A model generated the notes under the pieces. That model was not told the DNA's origin and did not search any database. It saw only the letters and a list, made by a program, of their open reading frames with translations. Shown piece after piece: positions 35,823-43,929 of a stretch of 46,448 bases of DNA (position 1 is its first letter; each line of letters starts with the position of its first letter). Origin of the DNA: Mycolicibacterium porcinum (GTDB lineage Bacteria; Actinomycetota; Actinomycetes; Mycobacteriales; Mycobacteriaceae); contig MSTD01000005.1 of the NCBI GenBank assembly GCA_001942045.1, forward strand, positions 123,547 through 169,994, read 5' to 3'. The position numbers and the translations under genes are program-made.

Positions 35823-36308
35823 GTGCAGATCCGTGCCGCTACGCCCGATGACATCGCCGAGATCGCGCCGTTCTTCCGAGCCATCGTGGCCGACGGTGAG
35901 AGTTACACCTACCCAGAAGGCTTGACCGATGAGCAGATTCGCGAGGTGTGGCTGGCCGCTGAACCCGGCCACACCATCGTCGCCGTAGCCGACGGCGCCA
36001 TCGTCGGCACCGCTCGGATGGGGCCCAACAAGCCCGGCCGCGGTGACCATGTCGGCACCGCGAGCTTCATGGTGGACCCGGCCTCGTCCGCACGCGGCGT
36101 CGGGCGCGCCATGGCGCGGTGGGTGATCGACTGGCACCGGGAAAACGGTTACCGGGCAATCCAGTTCAACGCTGTCGTGGAGACGAACGTGCGGGCGGTG
36201 CGGCTCTGGGAGGACCTGGGCTTCCGGATCATCGGCACTGTCCCGAAGGCGTACCGGTCCCGGACCCACGGCCCGGTCGGCCTGCACATCATGTACCTGG
36301 AGCTGTGA
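35823..36308 (+). CDS. GNAT family N-acetyltransferase
   Basis: A 161-residue acetyltransferase, complete GNAT fold: IRAATPDDIAEIAPFFRAI opening, TASFMVDPASSARGVGRAM with the acetyl-CoA pyrophosphate loop R-G-V-G-R-A, then AIQFNAVVETNVRAVRLWEDLGFRIIGTVP. The N-V-R-A-V-R-L-W-E-D-L-G-F block is typical of small-molecule or phosphinothricin-type acetyltransferases. GTG 35823 is chosen with GGGGA just before it. It is divergent from the membrane protein and converges with a 3-bp gap on the acyl-CoA carboxylase gene. Substrate unknown. Confidence 0.88.
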   Translation: MQIRAATPDDIAEIAPFFRAIVADGESYTYPEGLTDEQIREVWLAAEPGHTIVAVADGAIVGTARMGPNKPGRGDHVGTASFMVDPASSARGVGRAMARWVIDWHRENGYRAIQFNAVVETNVRAVRLWEDLGFRIIGTVPKAYRSRTHGPVGLHIMYLEL

Positions 36309-36311
36309 GCG

Positions 36312-37856
36312 TCACCAGGTGTCGACGAACCGCGGCGGCGCAGGCCTGTCGTGCTGAGCGGCCGCGGCCAGCGTGGCGGCGATCAGCCCACGGGTCTCGG
36401 CCGGATCGATGACGTCGTCGATCTCGAACAGCGAGGCGGAGTTTAGTGCTCGCGCGTTCTCCTCGGCGACCGCGGTGGCGGCCCGCACCGCTCGCTCGCG
36501 CTCGTCATCGTCGGCGATGGCCTCCAGTTCCTTGCGCAGGCCCAGCCGCACCGCTCCTTCCAGCCCCATCGGGCCCAGGTGAGCACCGGGCCAGGCCACC
36601 GTGAGCAGTGGCTCGTGCAGACTGCCGCCGCACATCGCCTGTGCCCCAAGGCCGTAACCGCGCCGCAGGATCACCGCGATCAGCGGCACCGTGAGTGCCG
36701 CCCCGGCCACCAGCAGGCGTGACCCGCGCCGCACCAGGGCTTCAGCCTCGGCTGCCGGGCCGACCATGTACCCGGGGCAATCGACCAGCGAGACGACCGG
36801 CAGGCCGAATGCGTTGCACAGCTGCAAGAACCGGGCGGCCTTGTCCGACGCCGCGGCCGTGATGGCCCCGGCCATCACCATGGTGTTGTTGGCGATGATG
36901 CCCACCGGCCTGCCGTCGATGCGCGCCAGGGCGGTCACCATCTCCGGCGCGAACTTCTCCCGGAGGAAGGTGACCGAGTCGGTGTCGGCGAGCGTTTCGA
37001 TGATCGGGGCGACCGGATAGGCGCGCCGGGCGCGTTCGGGAATCATTGTGCGCAGGGCGGTTTGGTCGGAGACGGGACCGGAGTCGGTGATTCCGGTGAA
37101 GTAGCCGATCAGCTTCTTGGTGGCCGCCACGGCGTGCGCCTCGTCGGCCACCACGACATCGACGACGCCGTTGGGCGCCTGCACCGAGATGGGGCCGACG
37201 TCGTCGGGCGCGACGTCGCCGAGCCCGCCGCCGGCGATCATCGCCGGTCCGCCCATCCCGATCGAGCTGTCCTGGGTGGCGACGATCAGGTCGGCCGCCC
37301 CGGCGATCACCGCGTTGCCGGCGAAACAGCGGCCTTTGACCACGGCGATGCGGGGCACCAGGCCGGACAGGCCGGCCCACAACGCGAACGCCCGGACCTC
37401 GAGCGACGAGACCGTGGGGATGTCGGTGTCGCCGGGGCGGCCACCACCGCCTTCGGCGAAGAACACCGTCGGCAACTTCATCCGCTCGATGATCTCGAAC
37501 AGCCGGTCCTTCTTGCGATGGCCCAGAGCACCCTGAGTGCCGGCCAACACGGTGTAGTCGTAGGACAGCACCGCGCACGCCGCACCGCCGATCCGTGCGG
37601 TCCCGGCCAGCAGCCCATCCGCGGGGGTCCGCTCGATGAGATCGTCGAGCGCGCGGCGCTGCCGCTGTGCCGCGATCGCGAACCGCCCGTATTCGACGAA
37701 GGACCCGGCATCGACCAGGTCGGCGATGTTCTCCCGGGCAGTGCGTCCCCCGGCCGCATGGCGGCGGGCGACGGCGTCGTGCCGGCCGGCGTCCTGCGTC
37801 AACGCTCTCCGGCGCAGCAGTTCGGTGAGATCGTCGCGGAGTGGTTCGTCGGGCAT
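36312..37856 (-). CDS. Acyl-CoA carboxylase beta (carboxyltransferase) subunit
   Basis: A 514-residue AccD-type carboxyltransferase. The N- and C-half crotonase-like folds show LVDAGSFVEYGRFA, AVVKGRCFAGNAVIAGAADL, and in the second half GIIANNTMVMAGAITAAASDKAARF, LPVVSLVDCPGYMVG, with RRGYGLGAQAMCGG. The length is standard. It would transfer CO2 from a biotinylated alpha subunit to an acyl-CoA; no biotin carboxylase/BCCP gene is adjacent, so it must pair with one elsewhere. AGGAG (complement of 37864-37868) 7 bp before ATG 37856 fixes the start. It is divergent from the PPOX-type gene. Confidence 0.92.
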   Translation of the reverse strand: MPDEPLRDDLTELLRRRALTQDAGRHDAVARRHAAGGRTARENIADLVDAGSFVEYGRFAIAAQRQRRALDDLIERTPADGLLAGTARIGGAACAVLSYDYTVLAGTQGALGHRKKDRLFEIIERMKLPTVFFAEGGGGRPGDTDIPTVSSLEVRAFALWAGLSGLVPRIAVVKGRCFAGNAVIAGAADLIVATQDSSIGMGGPAMIAGGGLGDVAPDDVGPISVQAPNGVVDVVVADEAHAVAATKKLIGYFTGITDSGPVSDQTALRTMIPERARRAYPVAPIIETLADTDSVTFLREKFAPEMVTALARIDGRPVGIIANNTMVMAGAITAAASDKAARFLQLCNAFGLPVVSLVDCPGYMVGPAAEAEALVRRGSRLLVAGAALTVPLIAVILRRGYGLGAQAMCGGSLHEPLLTVAWPGAHLGPMGLEGAVRLGLRKELEAIADDDERERAVRAATAVAEENARALNSASLFEIDDVIDPAETRGLIAATLAAAAQHDRPAPPRFVDTW

Positions 37857-37905
37857 CGGCAGGCTCCTGGAATAGGGGGCAGGTGGCCGGAGGTTGCGCA
37901 CACAT

Positions 37906-38346
37906 GTGACCGCCATCTCATCTAACTCGTTCGATCCGCGCGACCTACTCGCCGAGGCCCGCTTGGGCGTGTTGGCCACTATCAAGGCCTCAGGTGTGCC
38001 GCAACTGTCACCGGTGACGCCGTTCTACGACCGGGCCTCCGGCGCCATCTACGTGTCGATGACCGAGGGTCGCGCCAAGACCGTCAATCTGCGTCGCGAT
38101 CCCCGCGCGGCGCTGGAGGTGACCAGTGCCGACGGCTGGGCCTGGGCGACCGCCGAGGGGCCGGTGACGTTGACGGGCCCCGGCACCGATCCGCACGGCC
38201 CCGAGGTCGAGGCGCTCGTCGACTACTACCGCAGCGCGGCGGGGGAGCACCCTGACTGGGACGAATACCGTTCGGTGATGGTGTCCGACCGACGGGTGCT
38301 GATGAGGCTGACGGTCGAGAGGGTGTACGGGGAGAAACTGCGCTGA
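37906..38346 (+). CDS. PPOX-class F420-dependent oxidoreductase-like protein
   Basis: A 146-residue split-barrel flavin/deazaflavin-binding protein. LLAEARLGVLATIKASGVPQ, then LSPVTPFYDRASGAIYVSM, GRAKTVNLRRDPRAALEV and the closing LMRLTVERVYGEKLR follow the pattern of TIGR03618-type F420-binding PPOX proteins. Its substrate is unknown. The start is uncertain: GTG 37906 is chosen (GGAGG at 37889-37893, 12 bp upstream); TTG 37894 is directly on that site and too close. It is divergent from the acyl-CoA carboxylase gene and convergent with the beta-lactamase-fold gene 15 bp further on. Confidence 0.8.
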   Translation: MTAISSNSFDPRDLLAEARLGVLATIKASGVPQLSPVTPFYDRASGAIYVSMTEGRAKTVNLRRDPRAALEVTSADGWAWATAEGPVTLTGPGTDPHGPEVEALVDYYRSAAGEHPDWDEYRSVMVSDRRVLMRLTVERVYGEKLR

Positions 38347-38361
38347 CTCGGCGAACGCGGC

Positions 38362-39606
38362 TCAGCCGAGCGGGATTTCGGCGGCGATCCGGTCCAGGAC
38401 CGCGGGATAGCGGTTGGCCTCGCGGTGAGCCCCGGGTTTTCCGCTGCTGACGATCGCGGCCGAGAGGCTGCGCTGGGGATCGGCCCACACCGCGATGTCC
38501 ACCAGCCCGGTGTGTCCGAATGCCGATGGGGTGTTGCGGCCGAACGGCCCGAAACGCTTGCCGCCCAGCATGTATCCGGTGCCCCAGCGCATCGGCTTGA
38601 GCCCGGTCGCCACATCCGGTCGCATCCGCCGGGCGGGCGCCGTCGCGGCTTGCAGCGTTTCCGGCTTCATGATCCGCACCCCGTCGAGTTCGCCGCCGCG
38701 CCGCAGGATCTCGGCGAACCGGGACAGTTCGTCGGCGTTGGAGACGGTGGTCGAGGACGGGATGACACTGGTCAGGAACAGCGGGGTGTTGCTCAGCGGG
38801 ATGATCCGGTCCAGCGTGCCGCCGACGGCGGCCCGGAATGCCGCGGCGATCGGCGCGGGCAGCGGTTTGCCCGTGACGTGGCTGGGTGCGACCAGCGGAA
38901 CCTCTTCCGGCGCAACGCCGTAATTGGTCCACCGGAATCCCAGCGGGTTGAGGATCTCGTCGGCCAGGATGTCGCGGATGTTGCGGCCGGTGGCGGCCGA
39001 GACGATCTCACGGACCAGCGGACCCCACGTCAGGCCGTGGTAGATGTGCACGAGGCCGGGCCGGTACACGGGTTTGAGCAGTGCCAGCTGCTCCCGGGTG
39101 TACTCGCTGTCATCGACGCGCGTCACGTCGGGACGCGGTCCGGTGTGGATCGGCACCCCGGCACTGTGGGTGATCACGTGCCGGATCGTGGTGCGGTCCT
39201 TTCCGTGGCTGGTGTAGTTGGGCAGGTAGTCGCAGACCCGGTCATCGAGGGAGAAATGTCCCTGCTCGACGAGCATGTGCACGACCGTCGTGCTGATCGC
39301 CTTGGCCGCCGAGTACACGCAGAACGGCGTCGCGGTGGTGACGGGGATCTTCTCGGCATCCGGGGAATCCGTGGGGCCGTTGCCCCAGCCGTGGCCGATC
39401 GCGCGGTTCAGCACCGTTTTTCCGTTGCGCCGCAAGCACACCTGGATCGCCGGGTGCAGCCCGGACCCGTACCAGTACCGGACCGATTCCCAGATCCGCT
39501 CGACGGCCAACGGGTCGATCTCCGAATGGTCCTCTTCGCCGATGTCGGTGACCGAGTCGAGGTCCGAGGGGAGGGCGATCTTGCCGATCGGTGCTGGTTG
39601 GCTCAT
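38362..39606 (-). CDS. Serine hydrolase of the beta-lactamase fold
   Basis: A 414-residue class C-like serine hydrolase (EstB/LACTB type esterase group). SxxK is SAAK in FCVYSAAKAISTTVVHM, giving the nucleophile Ser and base Lys; the Tyr motif is IYHGLTWG (Y-H-G, in place of Y-S/A-N). The third motif is GFGHTGLVDIA-like (AFGHTGL). No signal peptide is present, so it is probably a cytoplasmic esterase or lactonase rather than a resistance enzyme. It begins 4 bp inside the end of the nitrobindin-like gene (ATGA), so the two are translationally coupled. Confidence 0.88.
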   Translation of the reverse strand: MSQPAPIGKIALPSDLDSVTDIGEEDHSEIDPLAVERIWESVRYWYGSGLHPAIQVCLRRNGKTVLNRAIGHGWGNGPTDSPDAEKIPVTTATPFCVYSAAKAISTTVVHMLVEQGHFSLDDRVCDYLPNYTSHGKDRTTIRHVITHSAGVPIHTGPRPDVTRVDDSEYTREQLALLKPVYRPGLVHIYHGLTWGPLVREIVSAATGRNIRDILADEILNPLGFRWTNYGVAPEEVPLVAPSHVTGKPLPAPIAAAFRAAVGGTLDRIIPLSNTPLFLTSVIPSSTTVSNADELSRFAEILRRGGELDGVRIMKPETLQAATAPARRMRPDVATGLKPMRWGTGYMLGGKRFGPFGRNTPSAFGHTGLVDIAVWADPQRSLSAAIVSSGKPGAHREANRYPAVLDRIAAEIPLG

Positions 39607-40088
39607 TCGCTCTTCCTGGTCAGGGTCGCGGAAAGATGGTGTTGCAGTGGCTGTCCCACAGCACCCATCTGCAGGTCGTACGTCAGTTGGTCGCCGGAAA
39701 TGTGGACGGAGCGGGACAGTGCCGCAACGTTTTTGGCGGTCGCGGTCAGCCCGATGGTGGTCGCGGCCAGCTCCAGGTCGATGTGTCCGTCTTCGACGCG
39801 CACCGTGCCCTCCTGGATCTCGGTGATGCCGGTCGGATGCGCCAGCACCCACTCGACCCGGCCGGGTGCCGGAACCCGGAGATACCCGGTCTCGGCGTGC
39901 AGCGGCCGGCCGTCGTCGCGTGCCTTGGTGCGCTGGCTGTAGGTCAGGAACGGCTTGCCGACGTGGCCGAAGGTGATCTCCTCGAGGTACTCGAACGAGT
40001 CGATCGTCGGGTACTCGCCCGCCCCGGGTCCGGCCCAGGTGCCGAGCAGCGGGGCCAGCACGGTCAGGTTCGGGTGGAGGTCGGGCAC
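39603..40088 (-). CDS. Nitrobindin-like (FABP-fold heme-binding) protein
   Basis: A 161-residue ten-strand beta-barrel of the nitrobindin/DUF1794 family, which includes M. tuberculosis Rv2717c. The signature GTWAGPGAGEYPTIDSF with the GxWxGxG pattern is at about residues 16-32, and the C-terminal barrel strands (LQHHLSATLTRKSE) hold a candidate proximal heme His. Such proteins bind ferric heme and react with NO or peroxynitrite. It overlaps the beta-lactamase-fold gene by 4 bp. The SRPBCC gene at 40110-40745 ends 21 bp upstream on the same strand, so longer read-through transcripts are possible. Confidence 0.85.
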   Translation of the reverse strand: MPDLHPNLTVLAPLLGTWAGPGAGEYPTIDSFEYLEEITFGHVGKPFLTYSQRTKARDDGRPLHAETGYLRVPAPGRVEWVLAHPTGITEIQEGTVRVEDGHIDLELAATTIGLTATAKNVAALSRSVHISGDQLTYDLQMGAVGQPLQHHLSATLTRKSE

Positions 40089-40109
40089 AACGACAGGGTA
40101 CGGCCCGGC

Positions 40110-40745
40110 TCAGGTGGCGGTGTAGGCCGCAGCGGTGCGGTCGGCAGCGGCGCGGGCCTGTGCCGGGTCCTCGCCGGCCGCGAGGTCGGCCTGGTACCAG
40201 AGTTCGCTCGCCGAGGTCATGAAGGCGCGGCCCTCGTCGCTGGCTGCCCACGCCGCGCCCTCCTCCGGCGTGATGCGGTCGCCGCCGCGGAGGTAGCCGG
40301 CGAGGCCGAGAAGCCCGGAATCCCAACCGACCCCGACGGCTCCCGGCCCGAACTGCAACCAGAACTCGTCGTCGTCGCCCGAGTGCATGATGTGGTTGAG
40401 CGTGAAGGTGGCGCGGTTCTCACCCGCTTCGGTGATCGTGACCTCAACCCAGCTGGTCGCGCCCATGGCCTCCCACGTCGTGGTGAAAGAGCGGGGCGGT
40501 TCACAGCTCAGCACCTCACCCGAGGCATTGCCCTCCAGCTGAAAACGCCCGCCCACCTGCAGGTCGCCGGTGATCGGCAGGAACCAGCGCGGAATTCGCT
40601 CGATGCTGGTGCAGGCATCCCACAGATCGGCGGCATCGGTGTCGTAGGTCTGGCTGACGCTCACGACGCGCGCTTCGCGCGCCTCGAACGTCTTGCGGCC
40701 CACACTGCGGCGCACGGAGTTGAGTTGCTGCTGGACGTCGATCAT
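40110..40745 (-). CDS. SRPBCC / AHSA1-domain protein coupled to ArsR
   Basis: A 211-residue protein with an AHSA1-type START-like domain: VVSVSQTYDTDAADLWDACT, RIPRWFLPITGDLQVGGRF, PRSFTTTWEAMGATSWVEV, typical of actinobacterial members. The C-terminal helices after ITPEEGAAW carry an extra ~50 residues rich in Ala. Ligand unknown. It starts within the last codons of the ArsR gene (ATGA overlap at 40742-40745), the common ArsR-SRPBCC pairing in which the regulator controls its own operon. It ends 21 bp before the nitrobindin-like gene on the same strand. Confidence 0.88.
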   Translation of the reverse strand: MIDVQQQLNSVRRSVGRKTFEAREARVVSVSQTYDTDAADLWDACTSIERIPRWFLPITGDLQVGGRFQLEGNASGEVLSCEPPRSFTTTWEAMGATSWVEVTITEAGENRATFTLNHIMHSGDDDEFWLQFGPGAVGVGWDSGLLGLAGYLRGGDRITPEEGAAWAASDEGRAFMTSASELWYQADLAAGEDPAQARAAADRTAAAYTAT

Positions 40746-41095
40746 GGGGAGGTCTCCTTGTTCGTGGTTCTGCGTCGTTCGCGCTTGCCGCGCGCGATCT
40801 CGGTCGCCAGGGCATCCAGGTGCGGTGTCCAGTTGCGCCGAAACTGCTCCAGCCACTGGTCGACCTCACGCAGCGGTCCGGTGTCGACGCTGTACAGGCG
40901 ACGCGTGCCTTCCGCCCGCACGCTGGCGAAACCGTTGTCTCGCAACACCTTGAGATGCTGGGACACCGCCGGTTGACTGATGTCGAACTCGGCGCGGATC
41001 ACCTCGGTGATGGCGCCGGACGACAGCTCGTCGGTCTGGATGAGCTCCAGGATCCGCCTGCGCACCGGATCTCCGAGAATGTCGAAGGCGTGCAC
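40742..41095 (-). CDS. ArsR family winged-helix regulator
   Basis: A 117-residue ArsR/SmtB-type repressor: FDILGDPVRRRILELIQTDEL, then the HTH ITEVIRAEFDISQPAVSQHLKVLRDNGF and a wing (SVRAEGTRRLYSVD). It lacks the CxC or His pairs of metal-sensing ArsRs, so a non-metal signal is likely, as in the SRPBCC-coupled group. The start is GTG 41095. A 10-bp palindrome (CTTATATAAG) lies 23 bp upstream. It is co-transcribed with the SRPBCC gene (4-bp overlap). Confidence 0.9.
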   Translation of the reverse strand: MHAFDILGDPVRRRILELIQTDELSSGAITEVIRAEFDISQPAVSQHLKVLRDNGFASVRAEGTRRLYSVDTGPLREVDQWLEQFRRNWTPHLDALATEIARGKRERRRTTNKETSP

Positions 41096-41117
41096 CCCAC
41101 CAGATTAAAAGCCGGTG

Positions 41118-41127
41118 CTTATATAAG
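41118..41127. promoter_or_regulatory. Palindrome CTTATATAAG upstream of the ArsR gene
   Basis: A perfect 10-bp A/T-rich palindrome in the 32-bp gap between the methyltransferase stop and the ArsR start. It could be an ArsR operator and also overlap a TATAAG -10 hexamer. Inferred from position. Confidence 0.4.
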
Positions 41128-41781
41128 TCAAGGCTGATTATTGACGCTGTGCGTATGCGCGATGACCATGGCCTGGGCCGTGGGCTCATCCAGCTGCGCC
41201 TGCCGTGCCCGCTTGGTCGTGGCGTACACGGTGAAGCCCGACCGTTCCAGGGCGTCGCACACCGTAGCCGTGTCATGTCGCAGGAAGGTCAGTGTCACGT
41301 CCCGGCCGAACGCCTGGTCGTAGACCGCCGTCTCGCCCTCGGTCTGGAAACCCAGCAGCAACCAGCCCGGATCGGCCAGCACCCGGCGGTACTCGGTGAA
41401 CAGCCGCGGCAGTACCTCGGCCGGCGTGTGGATGATCGAGTACCACGCGCACACCGCGCCGAAGGTCCCCGCCTCGAACGGCAGGTCGAACATGTCGGCG
41501 GTCTGAAACCGCACTCTTGGCGCATACTGCCTGGCCAGGGCGATCATCGCGGCCGAGCCGTCGACGCCTTCGGTGCGCAGCCCACAGGAAGCCAGCTCGG
41601 CGGCGGCCTGGCCGGGTCCGCATCCGACGTCAAGGGCCCGCGTGCCGCCGGACCGCACCGCGAGCTCCGCGAAGGAGCGCAGGATCGCGCGGTCGAAGGG
41701 CCGGGATTCGAACCCGTTGGGGAACGCCCGGGCGTACTGGTCGGCGATCACGTCGTACTGCTCGTATGCCCGGCCACTCAC
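41128..41781 (-). CDS. Class I SAM-dependent methyltransferase
   Basis: A 217-residue methyltransferase. Motif I is ALDVGCGPGQAAAELA (about 45-60), followed by GVDGSAAMIALARQY, FQTADMFDLPFEAGTFGAV and the helix-strand segment LFTEYRRVLADPGWLLLGF. A C-terminal region carries THSVNNQP with no extra domain. Substrate unknown. GTG 41781 (SGRAYEQYDVIADQYA...) is chosen; the frame is open upstream but would run over the promoter of the divergent membrane-protein gene. It lies 32 bp upstream of ArsR on the same strand. Confidence 0.88.
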   Translation of the reverse strand: MSGRAYEQYDVIADQYARAFPNGFESRPFDRAILRSFAELAVRSGGTRALDVGCGPGQAAAELASCGLRTEGVDGSAAMIALARQYAPRVRFQTADMFDLPFEAGTFGAVCAWYSIIHTPAEVLPRLFTEYRRVLADPGWLLLGFQTEGETAVYDQAFGRDVTLTFLRHDTATVCDALERSGFTVYATTKRARQAQLDEPTAQAMVIAHTHSVNNQP

Positions 41782-41815
41782 GGCGCCAACTCTAGGCAGC
41801 CGTAAGGTTCCGCAG

Positions 41816-42358
41816 GTGAGCACGTCAGCCGAGCACGCCGCGCGCCTGCGCGGTGGTCTGGTCGGCGTGTGCTCGGCACTCACCGCAATGGCCGCGCACA
41901 CCGCGGCCGGCGGCATGGCCCCGACGAGCAGCCCGCTGATCGTGTTGCTGTTGCTGTGCGCGGCCCTTGGCGCGGCCGTCGGCGGTCTGAATCCGCAGAC
42001 ACGCTCGGTGAAGGCCGGCCTGTTGATTGCCGGTCTCGGTGCCGGCCAGCTCCTCGGTCACTTCGCCCTGGCGATGGCCGGCGGGCATCATCACGGGCCA
42101 TCGATCTCCAGCGCACCCATGGCCGGGATGCACGTCGCCGCGGCGGTGGGCCTCGGTCTGGCGATCGGCGTGGCCGAGTATCTGTTCGTGGTTTGTGCCT
42201 CGGTGCTGACCTGGTTGCGGATCTTCGCCGCCGACCGGATCCACCCGTTGATCCGTGAGCTCTGGTGGCCTTCGAACGAGGTTGTCGCGCGGCCGGTTCT
42301 GCTGCGCACCGGCCTGGGGATGCGGGCGCCGCCGGCAGGGTCCGGCCTGGGCTTCTGA
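41816..42358 (+). CDS. Small integral membrane protein with HHH loop, unknown
   Basis: A 180-residue protein with four likely membrane segments (about residues 13-32, 39-57, 66-88 and 104-135) and a GGHHHGP loop between helices 3 and 4 that could bind Cu or Zn. The C-terminal ~45 residues are basic and cytoplasmic-looking. I do not recognise the family firmly. The next gene on the strand, 101 bp away, is a PepSY-type membrane protein with its own His-rich loop, so a shared role in metal or heme handling is plausible but unproved. GTG 41816 is chosen as start. Divergent from the methyltransferase. Confidence 0.75.
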   Translation: MSTSAEHAARLRGGLVGVCSALTAMAAHTAAGGMAPTSSPLIVLLLLCAALGAAVGGLNPQTRSVKAGLLIAGLGAGQLLGHFALAMAGGHHHGPSISSAPMAGMHVAAAVGLGLAIGVAEYLFVVCASVLTWLRIFAADRIHPLIRELWWPSNEVVARPVLLRTGLGMRAPPAGSGLGF

Positions 42359-42459
42359 CGCCCACTTCTGCATCTTGAGCCCGTCCCACTGACGGGCTGA
42401 TACCTGTTTGCGCGCCCGCGCGCACCTTCCCCACAGTTCTTTTCCGCGAAGGCATTTCC

Positions 42460-43884
42460 ATGACCATCACCCCTGACGATCAACTGCGCGAGGAATCCCC
42501 TCCACCTGCCAGAACCCATTCCATCCGCCCTCTTCTGGTGCGGCTGCACTTCTACGCCGGCGTGTTCGTCGGCCCGTTCATCCTGATCGCAGCCGTCACC
42601 GGTCTGCTCTACGCGCTGATCCCGCAGATCGATACGTTCGTCTACCGGCACGAGCTGACCGTCGAGCACGTCGGGACCGAGCGCCTGCCGCTGGCCGAAC
42701 AGCTCGCCGCCGCCCGCCACGCCCATCCCGAAGGCACCGTGGAGAGCATCCGCCCACCCGCGGCCCCGGACGAGACCACCCAGATCAGGCTGCTGGTGGG
42801 TCCGGAATTCAAGGACGTTCCACCCGACTACTCGCGCACGGTGTTCGTCGACCCCTATACCGGTGAGGTGCGCGGGGCGCTGACCACCTACGGGCAGTGG
42901 ATGCCGGTGCGGGCCTGGTTCGACGAGCTGCACCGCAACCTGCACCTCGGGGCGTTCGGCCGCAATTACAGCGAGCTGGCGGCCAGCTGGATGTGGGTGA
43001 TCGCGCTGGCCGGGCTCGCGCTGTGGATCATGCGCCGCCGGGAGAACCGCACGGTGCGGGATCTGGTGCTGCCCGACCGGAGCGTCTCGGGTCGTCGACG
43101 CACGCTGTCCTGGCACGGCGCGGTAGGTGTGTGGACGATCGCGGTGCTGTTGGCGTTGTCGATATCCGGCATTACCTGGTCGCGATATGCGGGGGAGACG
43201 GTCAACGGCATCCAGGCTCAGCTGAACACGACGGCCCCTGGGGTGGAGACGTCCCTTTCCGGGACCGGTCCGGCCGCCACACACCACGGCCACCACGGCG
43301 GCTCGTCAGAGCTGAGCGGCGCCGACACCGTGCTGCGGACCGCCGAGCAGGCCGGGCTGCGTGGCCCGATGTGGATGTACCCGCCGACCGAACCCGGTCA
43401 AGCCTGGAAAGTGGCTGAACGCAAACGTGATTGGCCTACCCGTGCCGACGAGATCGCCGTCGACCCCGATTCCGGCGCGGTGACCGACCGAGTGAACTTC
43501 GCGCAGTGGCCCTTGCTGGCCAAGCTGACGGACTGGACGATCGATGCCCACATGGGCCTGCTGTTCGGGGTGGCCAACCAGATCGTGTTGGCGCTCACCA
43601 TGGTTGGGCTGATCACCGTCATCGTGCGGGGTTACCGGATGTGGTGGCAGCGCAGGCCCACTCGCGGTTCGGCCTGGGCCGTCGGCCGCGCGCCGCTACG
43701 CGGGGCGCTGAACCAGTTGCCGCCCTGGGGCAGCGTGGTGGTCGTCGTGGTCGCCGCCGTCATCGGCTGGGCCCTGCCGTTGTTCGGGTTGAGCCTGGTG
43801 GCGTTCCTGCTGGTGGATGTCGTGGTGGCGTGGTGGAAGGGACGGTGCACCGGCGCCGCGAGAAATGGACCGACTCTGAGCTGA
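42460..43884 (+). CDS. PepSY-associated transmembrane protein
   Basis: A 474-residue protein of the PepSY_TM/PiuB-like family. The first helix LHFYAGVFVGPFILIAAVTGLLYAL (residues about 29-53, split here for length) carries the family's conserved His; two PepSY-like periplasmic stretches follow (TVFVDPYTGEVRG; EIAVDPDSGAVTDRVNF). Further helices occur at WMWVIALAGLALWIM, GVWTIAVLLALSISGITW, NQIVLALTMVGLITVIV and VVVVVVAAVIGWALPLFGL. A His-rich loop THHGHHGG lies mid-protein. Relatives are found with iron or copper acquisition genes and with flavin/heme reductases. It is 101 bp after the HHH membrane protein on the same strand. Confidence 0.88.
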   Translation: MTITPDDQLREESPPPARTHSIRPLLVRLHFYAGVFVGPFILIAAVTGLLYALIPQIDTFVYRHELTVEHVGTERLPLAEQLAAARHAHPEGTVESIRPPAAPDETTQIRLLVGPEFKDVPPDYSRTVFVDPYTGEVRGALTTYGQWMPVRAWFDELHRNLHLGAFGRNYSELAASWMWVIALAGLALWIMRRRENRTVRDLVLPDRSVSGRRRTLSWHGAVGVWTIAVLLALSISGITWSRYAGETVNGIQAQLNTTAPGVETSLSGTGPAATHHGHHGGSSELSGADTVLRTAEQAGLRGPMWMYPPTEPGQAWKVAERKRDWPTRADEIAVDPDSGAVTDRVNFAQWPLLAKLTDWTIDAHMGLLFGVANQIVLALTMVGLITVIVRGYRMWWQRRPTRGSAWAVGRAPLRGALNQLPPWGSVVVVVVAAVIGWALPLFGLSLVAFLLVDVVVAWWKGRCTGAARNGPTLS

Positions 43885-43929
43885 CAGTTGCTCTGCACAG
43901 AGGGGGCAGTGCTGATCTACTCTCGCGGT

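Noticed and set aside
38362..39606. Antibiotic-resistance beta-lactamase
   Set aside because: No signal peptide, and the Tyr motif differs from true class C enzymes; an esterase-like role is more likely.
38425..39942. Long plus-strand frame opposite the beta-lactamase-fold gene
   Set aside because: The minus-strand protein has SAAK and other motifs; the plus product is low-information.
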